NCBI GenBank assembly: GCA_017301995.1 | Contig: JAFLEH010000004.1 | Coordinates: 124,001 to 188,000, forward strand | DNA length: 64,000 bases | Source of the DNA: Verrucomicrobiota bacterium | GTDB lineage: Bacteria > Verrucomicrobiota > Verrucomicrobiia > Verrucomicrobiales > Akkermansiaceae | Direction of reading: 5' to 3' | Part shown: positions 53,257-63,053 of the stretch, piece by piece | Layout of the letters: each line of letters starts with the position of its first letter | How positions within the stretch are numbered: the stretch's first letter is position 1 | The notes under the pieces: model-generated | Databases searched by the model: none | Told to the model about the DNA's origin: nothing | Seen by the model: the letters and a program-made list of their open reading frames with translations, nothing else | Made by a program: the position numbers and the translations under genes

Positions 53257-54048
53257 TCATGAATCTCTGCGACGACGCAGCAGGCCGAGCAATCCGACGC
53301 CGCCAAGAAGTGCGGCCGAAGGTTCCGGCACTCCCTGAAGTGTACCGAGGATGTTGGCGGCTGATTCGCCAGACGTGAAGGTCACAACGCGGGCCTCGTC
53401 GATATGTCCGTCGAAATAGGACGAGCCGCCAGGAGCGACCGAGATGTGCGGCGTGTTGTGTACCGGGGTTCCGGCGTAGGTTGAACCTTGGGCAGCGCCA
53501 TTTATGTAAAAGGTGGTGGCTCCACCGGAGCGGATCAAGGCCAGATGGACCCATGTGTCCGCGGCGAATGACCCTGAGACGCCATTGGCAGCCGCAATCC
53601 AATCCACATTGTGGGCGCTGGCCGCCCAGCCGTTCCCCGCGAGTGAGAGTTTGAACGAGCCATTGCTGCCGCCCACGGTGAAGACATCGCCTTCGGGGGC
53701 GCCTACGCTCGCCGCGCGGGCGAAAACTCCGAAAGCAAAATTGTCGGTCGGCAGGGTGTTGAAAAGTCCGGATGAATACCATCCCTCGTTGCCCCCGCCG
53801 GCCGTGCTGAGGTAGGCCGTCGAGTTGGCGGCATAGACGCCCGCACTGGCGACGGTGGCGGCGGATCCGCTGATTTCGTTGACCATATCGCGCCCGTTGC
53901 CCGAGCTATCGAGCGGTAGGTTGTTGGCCCCGAGGCTGCCGGTCTCACCGAGATGGTATTCGGCATAAACCGTGATGGCCCCCGTGGCTGAGTAAACAGG
54001 CAGCAGCGTGGTGAGGGTGGGAACGATCAATTTCGGGTTCATTTTCAT
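53257..54048 (-). CDS. PEP-CTERM exoprotein with LamG domain
   Basis: A 263-residue exported protein, start at 54048 (ATG AAA ATG). Signal peptide to about residue 23, one LamG domain (about 27-235), and a C-terminal PEP-CTERM tail: VPEPSAAL, hydrophobic LLGGVGLLGLL, then RRRRDS. It implies an exosortase/PEP-CTERM sorting system elsewhere in the genome. It is a paralogue of the N-terminal domain of the next gene downstream; their sequences are highly alike over about 210 residues, so tandem duplication followed by a gain of repeats is likely. No enzymatic motif. Confidence 0.9.
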   Translation of the reverse strand: MKMNPKLIVPTLTTLLPVYSATGAITVYAEYHLGETGSLGANNLPLDSSGNGRDMVNEISGSAATVASAGVYAANSTAYLSTAGGGNEGWYSSGLFNTLPTDNFAFGVFARAASVGAPEGDVFTVGGSNGSFKLSLAGNGWAASAHNVDWIAAANGVSGSFAADTWVHLALIRSGGATTFYINGAAQGSTYAGTPVHNTPHISVAPGGSSYFDGHIDEARVVTFTSGESAANILGTLQGVPEPSAALLGGVGLLGLLRRRRDS

Positions 54049-54206
54049 GGGTTTGAAGCAAGGAGGGCTAGGCACCAATGACAATCGCAAACGAGAAAGA
54101 CTGGGCCAAATCGAACGGGATTTCCGGTGAGGCGGATGCCAGATTACCAGCCGAATGCAAAATGGAAAGGCCCTTTTTGGAGACTTTGTGAAATATTTAT
54201 CTGCGA

Positions 54207-56549
54207 CTACGGCGTGGCATCTTTGGCCAGGAAGAACTGCGGGCGGGCGTAGATGCGGAACTGGTTCACTCGGCCGTTGGGCCGGTCTTCGCGGCCGGTG
54301 TAGCGGATGCCGGTCAGGCCGCTTTTGATTTCGCCCATGTCCACCACCACGACGAACGGATGCTTGCCCTTGGCGGCGTCCCAATCGCTGTGCCAAAAGG
54401 TGTTTTTCTTTCCATCGAGCATGTTTTCCGCCGGGGCTTTTTCCTTCACCGTTTCCTCGCTGCTGGCATACCAGATCCGCCATCCTTTGCGGGGGAGCGG
54501 TTTTCCGGTGGCGTCGAGCACTTCGAATTCGGCCACGCTGGCATGCGGGTCGTTCTCGTGTCCGGAGCGGATTTCGAACGCCAGATGGCGGGCGGTTACC
54601 GGCTGCGCGAACTTCGCCGTTTGGGGGTCGGCATTGGATTGGAAGGCGCCTTCGTGAACGAGGTCGCCGGGTTCCAACAACGGATCGCGGCCCGGTCGCT
54701 GGCGGGGCTTTCCACCGTCCTGAAGGCGGTTGAGCACCGGTTCGGCCAGACCTTCGGTGGTCCGGTTGCCTTGGTCTTCGAGTTCAAGGATGATGATCTC
54801 GTTAGATCCGGCTTTGGTCCAGCACGACGGGAGATACATCGTTTGTTGGGGCCCTATCCGCCAGAATTTGCCGAGCGAACGGCCGTTGACCCAGACGGCG
54901 CCCTTGCCCCATTTGGAAGTGTCCAGGAAAACCTCTCCGGTTTCCTTGAGTTCGAAGGTGCCACGGTGGAACGCCGGCACGTTGGTTAGAGAATTGCCGA
55001 ACTTGAGAGTGGACGGGTTCAGCTTGTAAAGCGGAAGCGGATAGTGGTCCCACCCGGTGAGTTCGCGTCCGTTCAGCGTGACCGGTTTCACCAGCCCGCA
55101 GTGGTTGTCCAACAACGCGGCGCCGTAGTTCACGCGTCCGACGTTTTCGACGAGAATATCCAATCGGCACGGCTTGTCGGCTTCGATGCGGACCGTGTCC
55201 TCGCCGTGGCGGCGGTCCATCCGGCCGACGAGTTTGCCATCCAGCATGATCCACGCGTAGTGGCGCATGTCCTCGCAGCGCAGGTCGCCGGAGACCGGGC
55301 GGTCGAGGCGGGTGCTGTAGAGCACGTAGCCGAAGTCCTGTTTGAGTTCCTCAAACGACAGCGGTTTGGCCGAGCGGACCGGTTTGGGCAGGATGGTGCC
55401 AAGGGACGCCGATTCAGTTAGCCGGAACGGCGGCACGGTGACGGTTTTCGGCTGGGGTGGCACCGGCGGCAGCGATTCGCCGGGCGGCAGGTGCTTGAGC
55501 GCCACCTCGCGGAACAGCATGAATTTCTCGGTCATCACCCCCGATTCGGATAGAGGGGCGTCGTAGTCGTAGCTGGTCGGTTGGGCGCGGTAGGGCGGCG
55601 AGTTCGCGCCGTTGGTGTACCAGAAATTGGTGCCGCCGTGGAACATATACATGCTGATGGAAATGTCGTGGGTGAGCATCCATTCGTAGTCGCGCGCCGC
55701 GGTGTGGCGGTCCTTGGTGCTATGGGGGTCACCCCAGTTGTCGAACCACGCCGGGTAGAACTCCGCCACGAAATACGGTCCGCCGGGGTGGTGTTTGTTG
55801 ATTGTGTCGATGACCTGCTGGCCGAGCACGCCGTTGATGGTGGGCAGGCAGCCGTCCACTTTGCCGCGGGGCATCTGGCCGCCGCCGTCGCAGGTGGTTA
55901 GGGGGACCTCGAACCCCACCTTGCGGACCATGTCGCGGATTTTCCCCAGATAGACCTTGTCGTTTCCGTAGGAGCCGTACTCGTTTTCCACTTGGACAAG
56001 CGCGATGGGGCCGCCCTTGGTGACCTGGAGGTGGGCCAATTCTTTGGCGAGGGCTTGCAGATAGCGTTCCATGCAGTCGAGGAACTTCGGATCATTGGCA
56101 CGCCATTTCATGCCCTTGATGTTCTGCAGCCAATACGGATAGCCGCCGAAGTCATACTCCGCGCACACGTAGGGACCGGGCCGCAGGAAAACGAACAGCC
56201 CTTCCTCCTGGGCGATTTTCACGAACTCCGCGACATCGGCCGGGCCGGTGAAATCGAAAATCCCCGGCTCGCGCTCGTGAAAACTCCAGAACACGTAGGC
56301 GGAAACGCAGTTGAGTCCCATGACCCGGGCCTTGTGGAGGCGGTCGCGCCAGAGTTCTTTCGGGATGCGGAAATAGTGCATTTCTCCGCACAGGAACTGG
56401 ACCGGTTTTTCGTCGAAGAGAAATTTCCCGTCCGCGATGCGCATGGTGTGCGGGACCGGCGTCAGACGGTTTGTCGGCGGATCTGCGGCGGCAAGCGGCG
56501 TCAGCATGGCGGCGCAGAGGGCGAGTGTCGGTGTGATGTTTCGGATCAT
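54207..56549 (-). CDS. GH35 beta-galactosidase with C-terminal F5/8 type C domain
   Basis: A 780-residue secreted GH35 enzyme. Signal peptide MIRNITPTLALCAAMLTPLAAA. The TIM barrel shows FLCGEMHYFRIPKELWRDRL, the acid/base Glu in ALVQVENEYGSYG and the nucleophile Glu in YFVAEFYPAWFDNWG, then HGGTNFWYTNGA. Beta-sandwich domains follow, and a final discoidin-like (F5/8 type C) module (about 640-775, TARHLAFEIRSGHENDPHASV). It removes terminal beta-galactose from glycans. The galactose would be used via galM and related genes. Confidence 0.94.
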   Translation of the reverse strand: MIRNITPTLALCAAMLTPLAAADPPTNRLTPVPHTMRIADGKFLFDEKPVQFLCGEMHYFRIPKELWRDRLHKARVMGLNCVSAYVFWSFHEREPGIFDFTGPADVAEFVKIAQEEGLFVFLRPGPYVCAEYDFGGYPYWLQNIKGMKWRANDPKFLDCMERYLQALAKELAHLQVTKGGPIALVQVENEYGSYGNDKVYLGKIRDMVRKVGFEVPLTTCDGGGQMPRGKVDGCLPTINGVLGQQVIDTINKHHPGGPYFVAEFYPAWFDNWGDPHSTKDRHTAARDYEWMLTHDISISMYMFHGGTNFWYTNGANSPPYRAQPTSYDYDAPLSESGVMTEKFMLFREVALKHLPPGESLPPVPPQPKTVTVPPFRLTESASLGTILPKPVRSAKPLSFEELKQDFGYVLYSTRLDRPVSGDLRCEDMRHYAWIMLDGKLVGRMDRRHGEDTVRIEADKPCRLDILVENVGRVNYGAALLDNHCGLVKPVTLNGRELTGWDHYPLPLYKLNPSTLKFGNSLTNVPAFHRGTFELKETGEVFLDTSKWGKGAVWVNGRSLGKFWRIGPQQTMYLPSCWTKAGSNEIIILELEDQGNRTTEGLAEPVLNRLQDGGKPRQRPGRDPLLEPGDLVHEGAFQSNADPQTAKFAQPVTARHLAFEIRSGHENDPHASVAEFEVLDATGKPLPRKGWRIWYASSEETVKEKAPAENMLDGKKNTFWHSDWDAAKGKHPFVVVVDMGEIKSGLTGIRYTGREDRPNGRVNQFRIYARPQFFLAKDATP

Positions 56550-56735
56550 GGTGGGGTGGGGCGGGCGACTCCACCGCCGGTTTACTCCGTGGCCGCGGGG
56601 GAGTCGATCCAATTATCCCGGCGATTTTCGGGGTGTCGGATTGTGCTTGCCATGGGTTGGCCGGTGGCATAGGCAGGGGGCGCGACGTTTCCGGCCGGAC
56701 AAAGCCCGGAGGCGCACCAACGAAAGACGATTACC

Positions 56736-58433
56736 GTGGGATTTTTCGATTCAGTCAAACGCTGGCAGCTTACCCGTCAGGGGCTATCCTCGGGGCGCAA
56801 GCGGCGCGTGTACAGCGAAAACGCGGCGATTCAGGCGCTGGAGGAAAGCTGGGTGGTCAAGTTGGCGATTTTCGGGGGATTCGTGCTGGGGTCGGCGGGT
56901 TTGGTGGTGCAGGCGGCGGTGGAATTGGCGGACGTGGATCCGGTGAAGCGCGGCGCGTTCGCGCTGGCGCTGGGGATGGCGGCGCTGGTGGTTTTCCAGG
57001 CGTGTGCGCCCTCGTGCAGTTGCGTGCGGAGCAGCCGCGCGCTGCTGGTTCTGGGCGGATCGCTGGCGCATGTCCTTTGTTGCGGGTTGATCGTGGGATT
57101 GGCGGGGACGATGGCGCTTTCCGGCGGGATTTCCGGGGTGTTGCATTTCCTGTTGGTGCCGTATGCGCTGGCGCCGATGCTGCTGGGGGTCCTGTTGGGC
57201 CGGACGATCGGGCTTTTCAGCGCGGTTTACGTGAGTCTGGTGGGGGCGTTGATGGTCGAACAGCAGCATGTGGCCGGTTATCTGGTGATGAGCCTGATGT
57301 CGGCGGTGACGGCGGTGTTGCTCACCGATCGGGTGAGGAAACGGGGCGAACTGCTGAGCGCGGGGATCCACACCGGGGTGGTTTCGCTGTTTATGGCGAT
57401 GATCTGGGGCAGGCTGGATCTGCGGGCCTGTTTTGGGGCGGACGCGATTTTGCACCTGGAGGTGTTCGGCCTCGGCGGGGCGGCGGTGATGGGGACGGCG
57501 ATGTTCACCGCGTTGCTGGTCAGCGGGGTGCTGCCGGCGTTCGAAGGATTTTTCAAGCTAACCACCAACATCAGTTGGCTGGAACTGAGCGATCTCAACC
57601 ACAAGTTGCTCCGCCGGATGCAGTTGGAGGCGCCCGGAACTTTCCACCATAGCCTGGTGGTGGCGTCGCTGGCGGAAGCCGCGGCCGAACGGGTGGGGGC
57701 GAACGCCCTGATGTGCCGCGTCTGCTCGTATTTCCACGACATCGGCAAACTGAGCAAACCCGAGTACTTCGTGGAAAACCAGCACGAGGGCGAGGACAAT
57801 CCCCACAACAGCCTCACCCCCACGATGAGCGCGCTGGTCATCATCGCCCACGTCAAGGACGGCGTGGACATGGCGGTCAAATACAAGCTGAACCCGCGGA
57901 TCATCAACGTGATCCAGGAACACCACGGCGACTCTCTGGTCTATTATTTCTACCGCCGGGCGCAGGAACAGAAGAAGGCGGAGATGGAAAAAGTGGACCG
58001 CGGCTTGGAAAACCCGGAGGACCTGCCGCAAGTGGACGAGAACAACTACCGCTACCCCGGCCCCAAACCGTCCACGCTGGAAAGCGGCATCATCAGCCTG
58101 GCGGATACGGTGGAAAGCGCTTCCCGCACCCTCCGCAAGCCGACTCTGGCGAAAATCCGCGCCATGATCGAGGAACTGGTGCGCAACAAAATCTGCACCG
58201 GCCAGCTCGACGATTGCCCGATGACGCTGGGCGAGTTGGCGCTCATCAAGGACAGTTTCGCGGCGACCCTCCGCAGCATGCTCCACGCGCGGATCGACTA
58301 TCCGAAGGACGATGACCGCTCCTCGAACGCGCCCCGCCGTGGCGATTCCCAGCGGATTTCCCCGATCGAACCCGAAGCGGCGTCGATGCCCCAAATCGTG
58401 TCCCGCGAGAAACCCGCGCCCGGCCTGACCTGA
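56736..58433 (+). CDS. pgpH: PgpH-like HD-domain membrane phosphodiesterase (7TMR-HD family)
   Basis: A 565-residue protein starting with GTG. Several membrane helices (about 40-265) precede a cytoplasmic HD domain (about 295-520) with the family signature: GTFHHSLVVASLAEAAA, YFHDIGKLSKPEYFVENQ (His-Asp near 334), HEGEDNPHNSLTPTMSA and IINVIQEHHGD. The N-terminal extracellular 7TM-HDED domain of full PgpH is missing. Homologues hydrolyse c-di-AMP to pApA. It overlaps ybeY by one base (TGATG), the conserved neighbourhood of pgpH. Confidence 0.92.
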   Translation: MGFFDSVKRWQLTRQGLSSGRKRRVYSENAAIQALEESWVVKLAIFGGFVLGSAGLVVQAAVELADVDPVKRGAFALALGMAALVVFQACAPSCSCVRSSRALLVLGGSLAHVLCCGLIVGLAGTMALSGGISGVLHFLLVPYALAPMLLGVLLGRTIGLFSAVYVSLVGALMVEQQHVAGYLVMSLMSAVTAVLLTDRVRKRGELLSAGIHTGVVSLFMAMIWGRLDLRACFGADAILHLEVFGLGGAAVMGTAMFTALLVSGVLPAFEGFFKLTTNISWLELSDLNHKLLRRMQLEAPGTFHHSLVVASLAEAAAERVGANALMCRVCSYFHDIGKLSKPEYFVENQHEGEDNPHNSLTPTMSALVIIAHVKDGVDMAVKYKLNPRIINVIQEHHGDSLVYYFYRRAQEQKKAEMEKVDRGLENPEDLPQVDENNYRYPGPKPSTLESGIISLADTVESASRTLRKPTLAKIRAMIEELVRNKICTGQLDDCPMTLGELALIKDSFAATLRSMLHARIDYPKDDDRSSNAPRRGDSQRISPIEPEAASMPQIVSREKPAPGLT

Positions 58434-58918
58434 TGGACGCGGATCCCATGCCCCCCGAGATCATCATTGGCAACCACCAGGACCGGGTGCCGATTCCGGA
58501 GAAATGGCTCACCCTTTTGGAGGCGGCGGCCGGTTTGGCGGTGGAAATGGCCCGCGACCATGCCGCGGACCCGGATGCGCCGCTGTTCCATCTGGGTGGC
58601 GTGGATGTGGCGCTGGTGGACGACGAAACGAGCGCACGGGTCCACCGGGATTTCATGGAAATCGACGGTGCCACCGATGTGATCACGTTTCACCACGGGG
58701 AGATTGTGTTAGGCGCGGAGGTCGCATGGCGGCAGGCGGCCGAATATGGCGAACCGCCGTTGCGGGAAATCCTCCGCTACGTGGTCCACGGACTGCTTCA
58801 CCTGGCCGGTCACGAGGACGCGCGCGCCGACGACCGGGCGCGGATGGAGAGCGCCCAGGAAATGATCGTCGCGAGCCTGTGGACGCCGGAAATGGCGGCC
58901 GAGGGTGACGCCGGTTAG
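58433..58918 (+). CDS. ybeY: endoribonuclease YbeY
   Basis: A 161-residue UPF0054 protein. The zinc motif HGLLHLAGHED (His119, His123, His129) is intact, and VALVDDETSARVHRDFM and DVITFHH are in place. It matures 16S rRNA 3' ends and takes part in 70S quality control. It starts inside the pgpH stop and its last 4 bases overlap the convergent scpA. Confidence 0.95.
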   Translation: MDADPMPPEIIIGNHQDRVPIPEKWLTLLEAAAGLAVEMARDHAADPDAPLFHLGGVDVALVDDETSARVHRDFMEIDGATDVITFHHGEIVLGAEVAWRQAAEYGEPPLREILRYVVHGLLHLAGHEDARADDRARMESAQEMIVASLWTPEMAAEGDAG

Positions 58919-59691
58919 GTCGCCTCGCCGACCGCGGCTTCCGCGTGGTGGCTTTCGGCCACCGGATCGCGGCGTTCGATGGTGATCGAGCCCAAGAGCG
59001 TGTTCTGGCGGACCACGAACTGGTTGAGCTTCATCAGTTCCAACATGGCGAGGAAGGTCACGATCACCTCGGCCTTGGTGGTGGCGGATTGGAACAGCGC
59101 CTCGAAATTCCGGCTTTCACCGGGCGAGAATTCGCTCAAAAGGAACTCGATCTTGTCCGCCACGGTGAACCGGTCGTCCAGAATATCGCCGAAATCGTGG
59201 GACTCCTCGAAGCGTTTCAGCACGTTCTGGAACGCGCGGATCAGGTCGAAGATGTTGATTTCCGCGAGCGGGGCGGGGGCTTCCTCCGGTTTGTCCGAGG
59301 TGTCCGGCGAATGGGCGTAACGGCCTTCCTGCTCGATCGCCCGCTGCGCGAGGAATCCGGCCGCGTCCTTGAATTTCTTGTATTCGATGAGCTGCCGGAT
59401 CAGCTCCCAGCGCGGATCATCCTCCTCCGCGTCCTCCTCGGGCGGTTGCTCCACCCGCGGCAGCAGGGTGCGGCTTTTCAGGTACATCAGGTTGGCGGCC
59501 ATCACGATGAACTCGGACGCCAGATCGATGTTGAGCAGCTTGAACGTGTTGATGTATTCGAGGTACTGCTTGGTGATGCGCTCGATGGATATCGACTGGA
59601 TGTCCACCTCATCCTTTTTGATCAGGTAGAGGAGGAGGTCGAGCGGTCCCTCGAAGATTTCGAGGCGGACTTTGTAATCATTGGATTCCAC
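58915..59691 (-). CDS. scpA: segregation and condensation protein A
   Basis: A 258-residue kleisin. The N-terminal domain has FEGPLDLLLYLIKKDEVDIQ and ITKQYLEYI; SEFIVMAANLMYLKSRTLLP leads to a long acidic loop; the C-terminal winged helix has FEALFQSATTKAEVIVTFLA and ELMKLNQFVVRQ. It bridges SMC heads in the condensin complex. scpB is not next to it. Confidence 0.96.
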   Translation of the reverse strand: MESNDYKVRLEIFEGPLDLLLYLIKKDEVDIQSISIERITKQYLEYINTFKLLNIDLASEFIVMAANLMYLKSRTLLPRVEQPPEEDAEEDDPRWELIRQLIEYKKFKDAAGFLAQRAIEQEGRYAHSPDTSDKPEEAPAPLAEINIFDLIRAFQNVLKRFEESHDFGDILDDRFTVADKIEFLLSEFSPGESRNFEALFQSATTKAEVIVTFLAMLELMKLNQFVVRQNTLLGSITIERRDPVAESHHAEAAVGEAT

Positions 59692-59856
59692 GCGCGCTGT
59701 GGTAGGGGATAACCCCGCCGCGGGCGAGGGAAAACCGACACAAGCCGCGGGTTTCCGGAAAACCGGAGGGGATTCGGGGGCGTCCGCACCGGACCTGACG
59801 GGCGGCGAATGATCCGCTGTTGGACCGAAACGCCCTGAAAACCAACGGATTATGCC

Positions 59857-60795
59857 CTACGGAGTCTTGGGCTTGCCTTCGTCCAACATTTTTTCGGCCA
59901 GCTTGAGGCTCATCAGTTGCATTTCCTTCATGCTCTTCTGGTATTCCTCGAACGCCGCCTGCTGGGCTTGGGTGAGAAACTCCGTGGTTTGGGTCCGCAA
60001 CGTGTCCTGCTGGGCCTGCCACGTCCGCTCGAAGGTTTCCGTGAGCGTTCCCTTGGCCATTTCCTCAAGCGCGCCCGGTCCGGATAGATCCGGGGCGGCG
60101 GTTTCGGTTCGCGCTTTGAACATGGCCTCGACGAGACGCGTCTCGGTGGCAGCGTCGAGCGGGGCGCCCTTGCTCTCCATGGTCGCGCGGATGCCGCTGA
60201 TCTGCTGCCGCTCGGGCAAACGGTCTTTGTAGGCGGTGAAGCTGTTGTAGTCCTCGTCGTCATTGAGAAACTTCCGGATCGCCGCGTCGGTTTCTTCGGT
60301 GACCCGTTTCATTTCGTCCGTCAGCGTCTTCCGTTCCTCGGCGCTGGCGCCCATCAGTTTCATGCCGATCTCCTGCTGGCGGGACATTTCGTTTCCGAGC
60401 AGGTTGCCGAAGTATTCCGCTTCCTCCTTGGTTAGATCGAGGCCCTTGATGAAATCGTCATACATCATGGTCACCGCGATCTTCACCCCTTGGTTCATCA
60501 TCGACCTGCCGGCGGGAGAGTCCCACATTTTGCGTGCGGTCTTTGCCAGGGTGGCGGTGTCGGTTTCGGGCGGCTTTGGGGCAGGGGAGGGTTTCTTGTT
60601 GGTGCGGTTCGCAGGGGTTTCGCGTGGCTCCGGCCCTGACTTGTCGCCACTCTGAGTGCCCGTATTGGCGGCGGTGGCGGTGGGCGTCGCCTGCGGTTGC
60701 CCTTCATGGCGGATTTTTGAAATCCGCGATTCCTCAATCAGCACCGTGATCAACACCGCGGTCACGACAGCGCCAATGGCGTATGGAGTTTTCAT
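59857..60795 (-). CDS. hypothetical anchored helical protein
   Basis: A 312-residue protein. An N-terminal hydrophobic segment (about 5-20, IGAVVTAVLITVLI) anchors it to the membrane, followed by a Pro/Thr/Ala/Lys-rich linker (about 34-80). The rest (about 85-300) is helical and highly charged, with Met- and Glu-rich heptads (MKRVTEETDAAIRKFLNDDED, KSMKEMQLMSLKLAEKMLDE). No recognised domain. Start at 60795. Stands alone between scpA and a divergent GH27 gene. Confidence 0.7.
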   Translation of the reverse strand: MKTPYAIGAVVTAVLITVLIEESRISKIRHEGQPQATPTATAANTGTQSGDKSGPEPRETPANRTNKKPSPAPKPPETDTATLAKTARKMWDSPAGRSMMNQGVKIAVTMMYDDFIKGLDLTKEEAEYFGNLLGNEMSRQQEIGMKLMGASAEERKTLTDEMKRVTEETDAAIRKFLNDDEDYNSFTAYKDRLPERQQISGIRATMESKGAPLDAATETRLVEAMFKARTETAAPDLSGPGALEEMAKGTLTETFERTWQAQQDTLRTQTTEFLTQAQQAAFEEYQKSMKEMQLMSLKLAEKMLDEGKPKTP

Positions 60796-60931
60796 TTTGT
60801 ATTCCGTCTGGTTGTCCGCGCTACGGATGCCCGGTCGCGGTCTTTTCAGAAATCCGTGCATTTCGCAGTGATCCGCAGGGTGCGGAATTCCCCGGTTGAC
60901 ATCCGGGCAGGGGCGGTAGCATCCTCCGCCC

Positions 60932-62932
60932 ATGACTCCGAAACGCATTGCTCCTTGGTTGTTCGCAGGTGCCGCTGGTTGTTCGATTTCCGCCATGGCG
61001 GGCGAGTTGCCTCTATCCAAACTCGATTTGCGCTCGATGGAGACCGGCTGGAGCCATGCCAAGGCCGGCAAGTCGATCGACGGCAACGCCCTAACCATCG
61101 GAGGCAAGGTTTATGCGGACGGTGTGGGATCCCACGCCGAATCGTCGTTCGCGCTCCAGCTGGACGGCAAGGCGCGGGAGTTCACCGCGGCGGTGGGGAT
61201 TGATAGCGAGGTCGGGAACAAAGGCAGCGCCGAGTTTGTGGTGATGGCGGATGGCCGCGAGCTGTTCCGCAGCGGCGTGATGAAGGGCGGCCAGGCGGCG
61301 AAGGAGGTAAAGGTGCCGCTGGGCGGGGTGAAATTGTTGGAACTGGTGGTCACCGAAGCCGGTGACGGGATCGACTTCGATCACGCCGATTGGGCGGACG
61401 CGCGGATCGACTTCGCGGGTTCGGCTCCGGTGGTGATGCCGATTCCCAAGGAGGAGGCGGTGGTTCTAACACCCAAGCCCGGTCCCAAGCCTCGCCTGAC
61501 CGGTCCGCGGGTGTTTGGCGCGCGTCCGGGAAATCCGTTCCAACACCGGGTGACCGCCACCGGCACCAAGCCGATGACATTCAGCGCATCAGGATTGCCC
61601 GCCGGCCTCAAAATCGACCCGAAAACCGGCCTGATCACCGGCAAACTCGCGGATAAAGGCGAGTGGCGCGTGGAAGTGGCCGCCAAAAACTCCCTCGGCA
61701 GCGTCACCCGTCCGCTCCGCATCGTGGGCGGCGACACGATTTCGCTCACGCCGCCGTTGGGATGGAACAGTTGGAACTGCTTCGCCGGCGCGGTGACCGA
61801 TGGCAATATCCGCGACGCCGCCCGCGTGATGGCGGAAAGCAGTCTGGTGGACCACGGCTGGTGCTATGTGAACATCGACGATTTCTGGCAGGTGAAACCC
61901 GGCAGCAATGATCCCACCTTGCAAGGCCCCGAGCGCGACGCGGAGGGCAATATTCTAACCAACAAGCGCTTTCCCGACATGAAGGCGCTGACCGACTACA
62001 TTCACGGGCTCGGTTTGAAAGCCGGTTTGTATTCCTCGCCGGGACCGCTGACCTGCGGCGGATGCTCGGGCTCGTTCGGCCATGAGGAACAGGATGCCGC
62101 CAGTTATGCCAAGTGGGGATTTGACTATCTGAAACACGATTGGTGCTCGTATCGTCCCGAGTCCGAAAAGGACCGTGCCAAACCCGCGCCGCGACTTTCC
62201 GTGCTGGATAGCATCACCAACGACGAGAAGCTCAAGCTGATGATCCCCTACGCCACGATGCGCGCCGCGCTGGACCGCCAGCCGCGCGATATCCACTACA
62301 GCCTGTGCCAATACGGCATGGGAAATGTCAGCGAATGGGGCGATATGGTGGGCGGCAACAGTTGGCGCACCACCGGCGACATCAACGACTCCTGGAGCAG
62401 CATGGCGGGGATCGGTTTCAAACAGGCGGGCCTGGAGAAATACGCCAAACCCGGACGCTGGAATGATCCGGACATGCTGGTGGTGGGCCATGTCGGCTGG
62501 GGGCCGGCCCTGCATCCCACCAAGCTGACTCCTAACGAACAATACACCCACATTTCGCTGTGGAGCCTGCTCGCCTCGCCGCTGCTGATCGGCTGCGATC
62601 TCACCAAGCTGGACGATTTCACCGTCGGTCTCCTCACCAATGATGAAGTGCTGGAAGTCAATCAGGACGAACTCGGCAAACAGGCAGGCCGCATTTCCAA
62701 GGATGGCAACGGCGAAGTCTGGGCCAAGCAAATGGTTGACGGATCATGGGCCGTGGGATTGTTCAACCGCGGCACCGCGCCGCTCCAGGTCTCGTGCGAC
62801 CTCTCGCTGCTCAACATCAGGGGCGCCGCCCAGGTCCGTGATCTGTGGCGCCAGAAAAACGAAGCTCCCGCCAGCGGCAAGATCACCCGGACCATCCCGC
62901 GCCACGGCGTGGCCCTGCTGAGGGTGAAGTGA
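60932..62932 (+). CDS. GH27 alpha-galactosidase with NPCBM and Ig-like domains
   Basis: A 666-residue secreted enzyme. Signal peptide about 1-24; NPCBM carbohydrate-binding domain about 27-160 (KSIDGNALTIGGKVYADGVGS); Ig-like putative domain about 190-270 (FSASGLPAGLKIDPKTG); GH27 barrel from about 272 (PPLGWNSWNCFAGAV). Catalytic nucleophile Asp403 in GFDYLKHDW and acid/base Asp483 in WRTTGDIND; the CGGCSGSFGHEEQDA segment has the usual disulphide-prone Cys. It removes terminal alpha-galactose. Divergent from the hypothetical gene at 60795. Confidence 0.95.
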   Translation: MTPKRIAPWLFAGAAGCSISAMAGELPLSKLDLRSMETGWSHAKAGKSIDGNALTIGGKVYADGVGSHAESSFALQLDGKAREFTAAVGIDSEVGNKGSAEFVVMADGRELFRSGVMKGGQAAKEVKVPLGGVKLLELVVTEAGDGIDFDHADWADARIDFAGSAPVVMPIPKEEAVVLTPKPGPKPRLTGPRVFGARPGNPFQHRVTATGTKPMTFSASGLPAGLKIDPKTGLITGKLADKGEWRVEVAAKNSLGSVTRPLRIVGGDTISLTPPLGWNSWNCFAGAVTDGNIRDAARVMAESSLVDHGWCYVNIDDFWQVKPGSNDPTLQGPERDAEGNILTNKRFPDMKALTDYIHGLGLKAGLYSSPGPLTCGGCSGSFGHEEQDAASYAKWGFDYLKHDWCSYRPESEKDRAKPAPRLSVLDSITNDEKLKLMIPYATMRAALDRQPRDIHYSLCQYGMGNVSEWGDMVGGNSWRTTGDINDSWSSMAGIGFKQAGLEKYAKPGRWNDPDMLVVGHVGWGPALHPTKLTPNEQYTHISLWSLLASPLLIGCDLTKLDDFTVGLLTNDEVLEVNQDELGKQAGRISKDGNGEVWAKQMVDGSWAVGLFNRGTAPLQVSCDLSLLNIRGAAQVRDLWRQKNEAPASGKITRTIPRHGVALLRVK

Positions 62933-63053
62933 GGGGGATGGGAGCCTCCGCGGATTTGGGAAGTTCGCGCGATCTTGACACCAATCCGCAGAACACATAG
63001 ACACTGGGCGAGCGGGGGAAGCCCCCGATGCTCCTCCGTGTTCGAACAATCCC

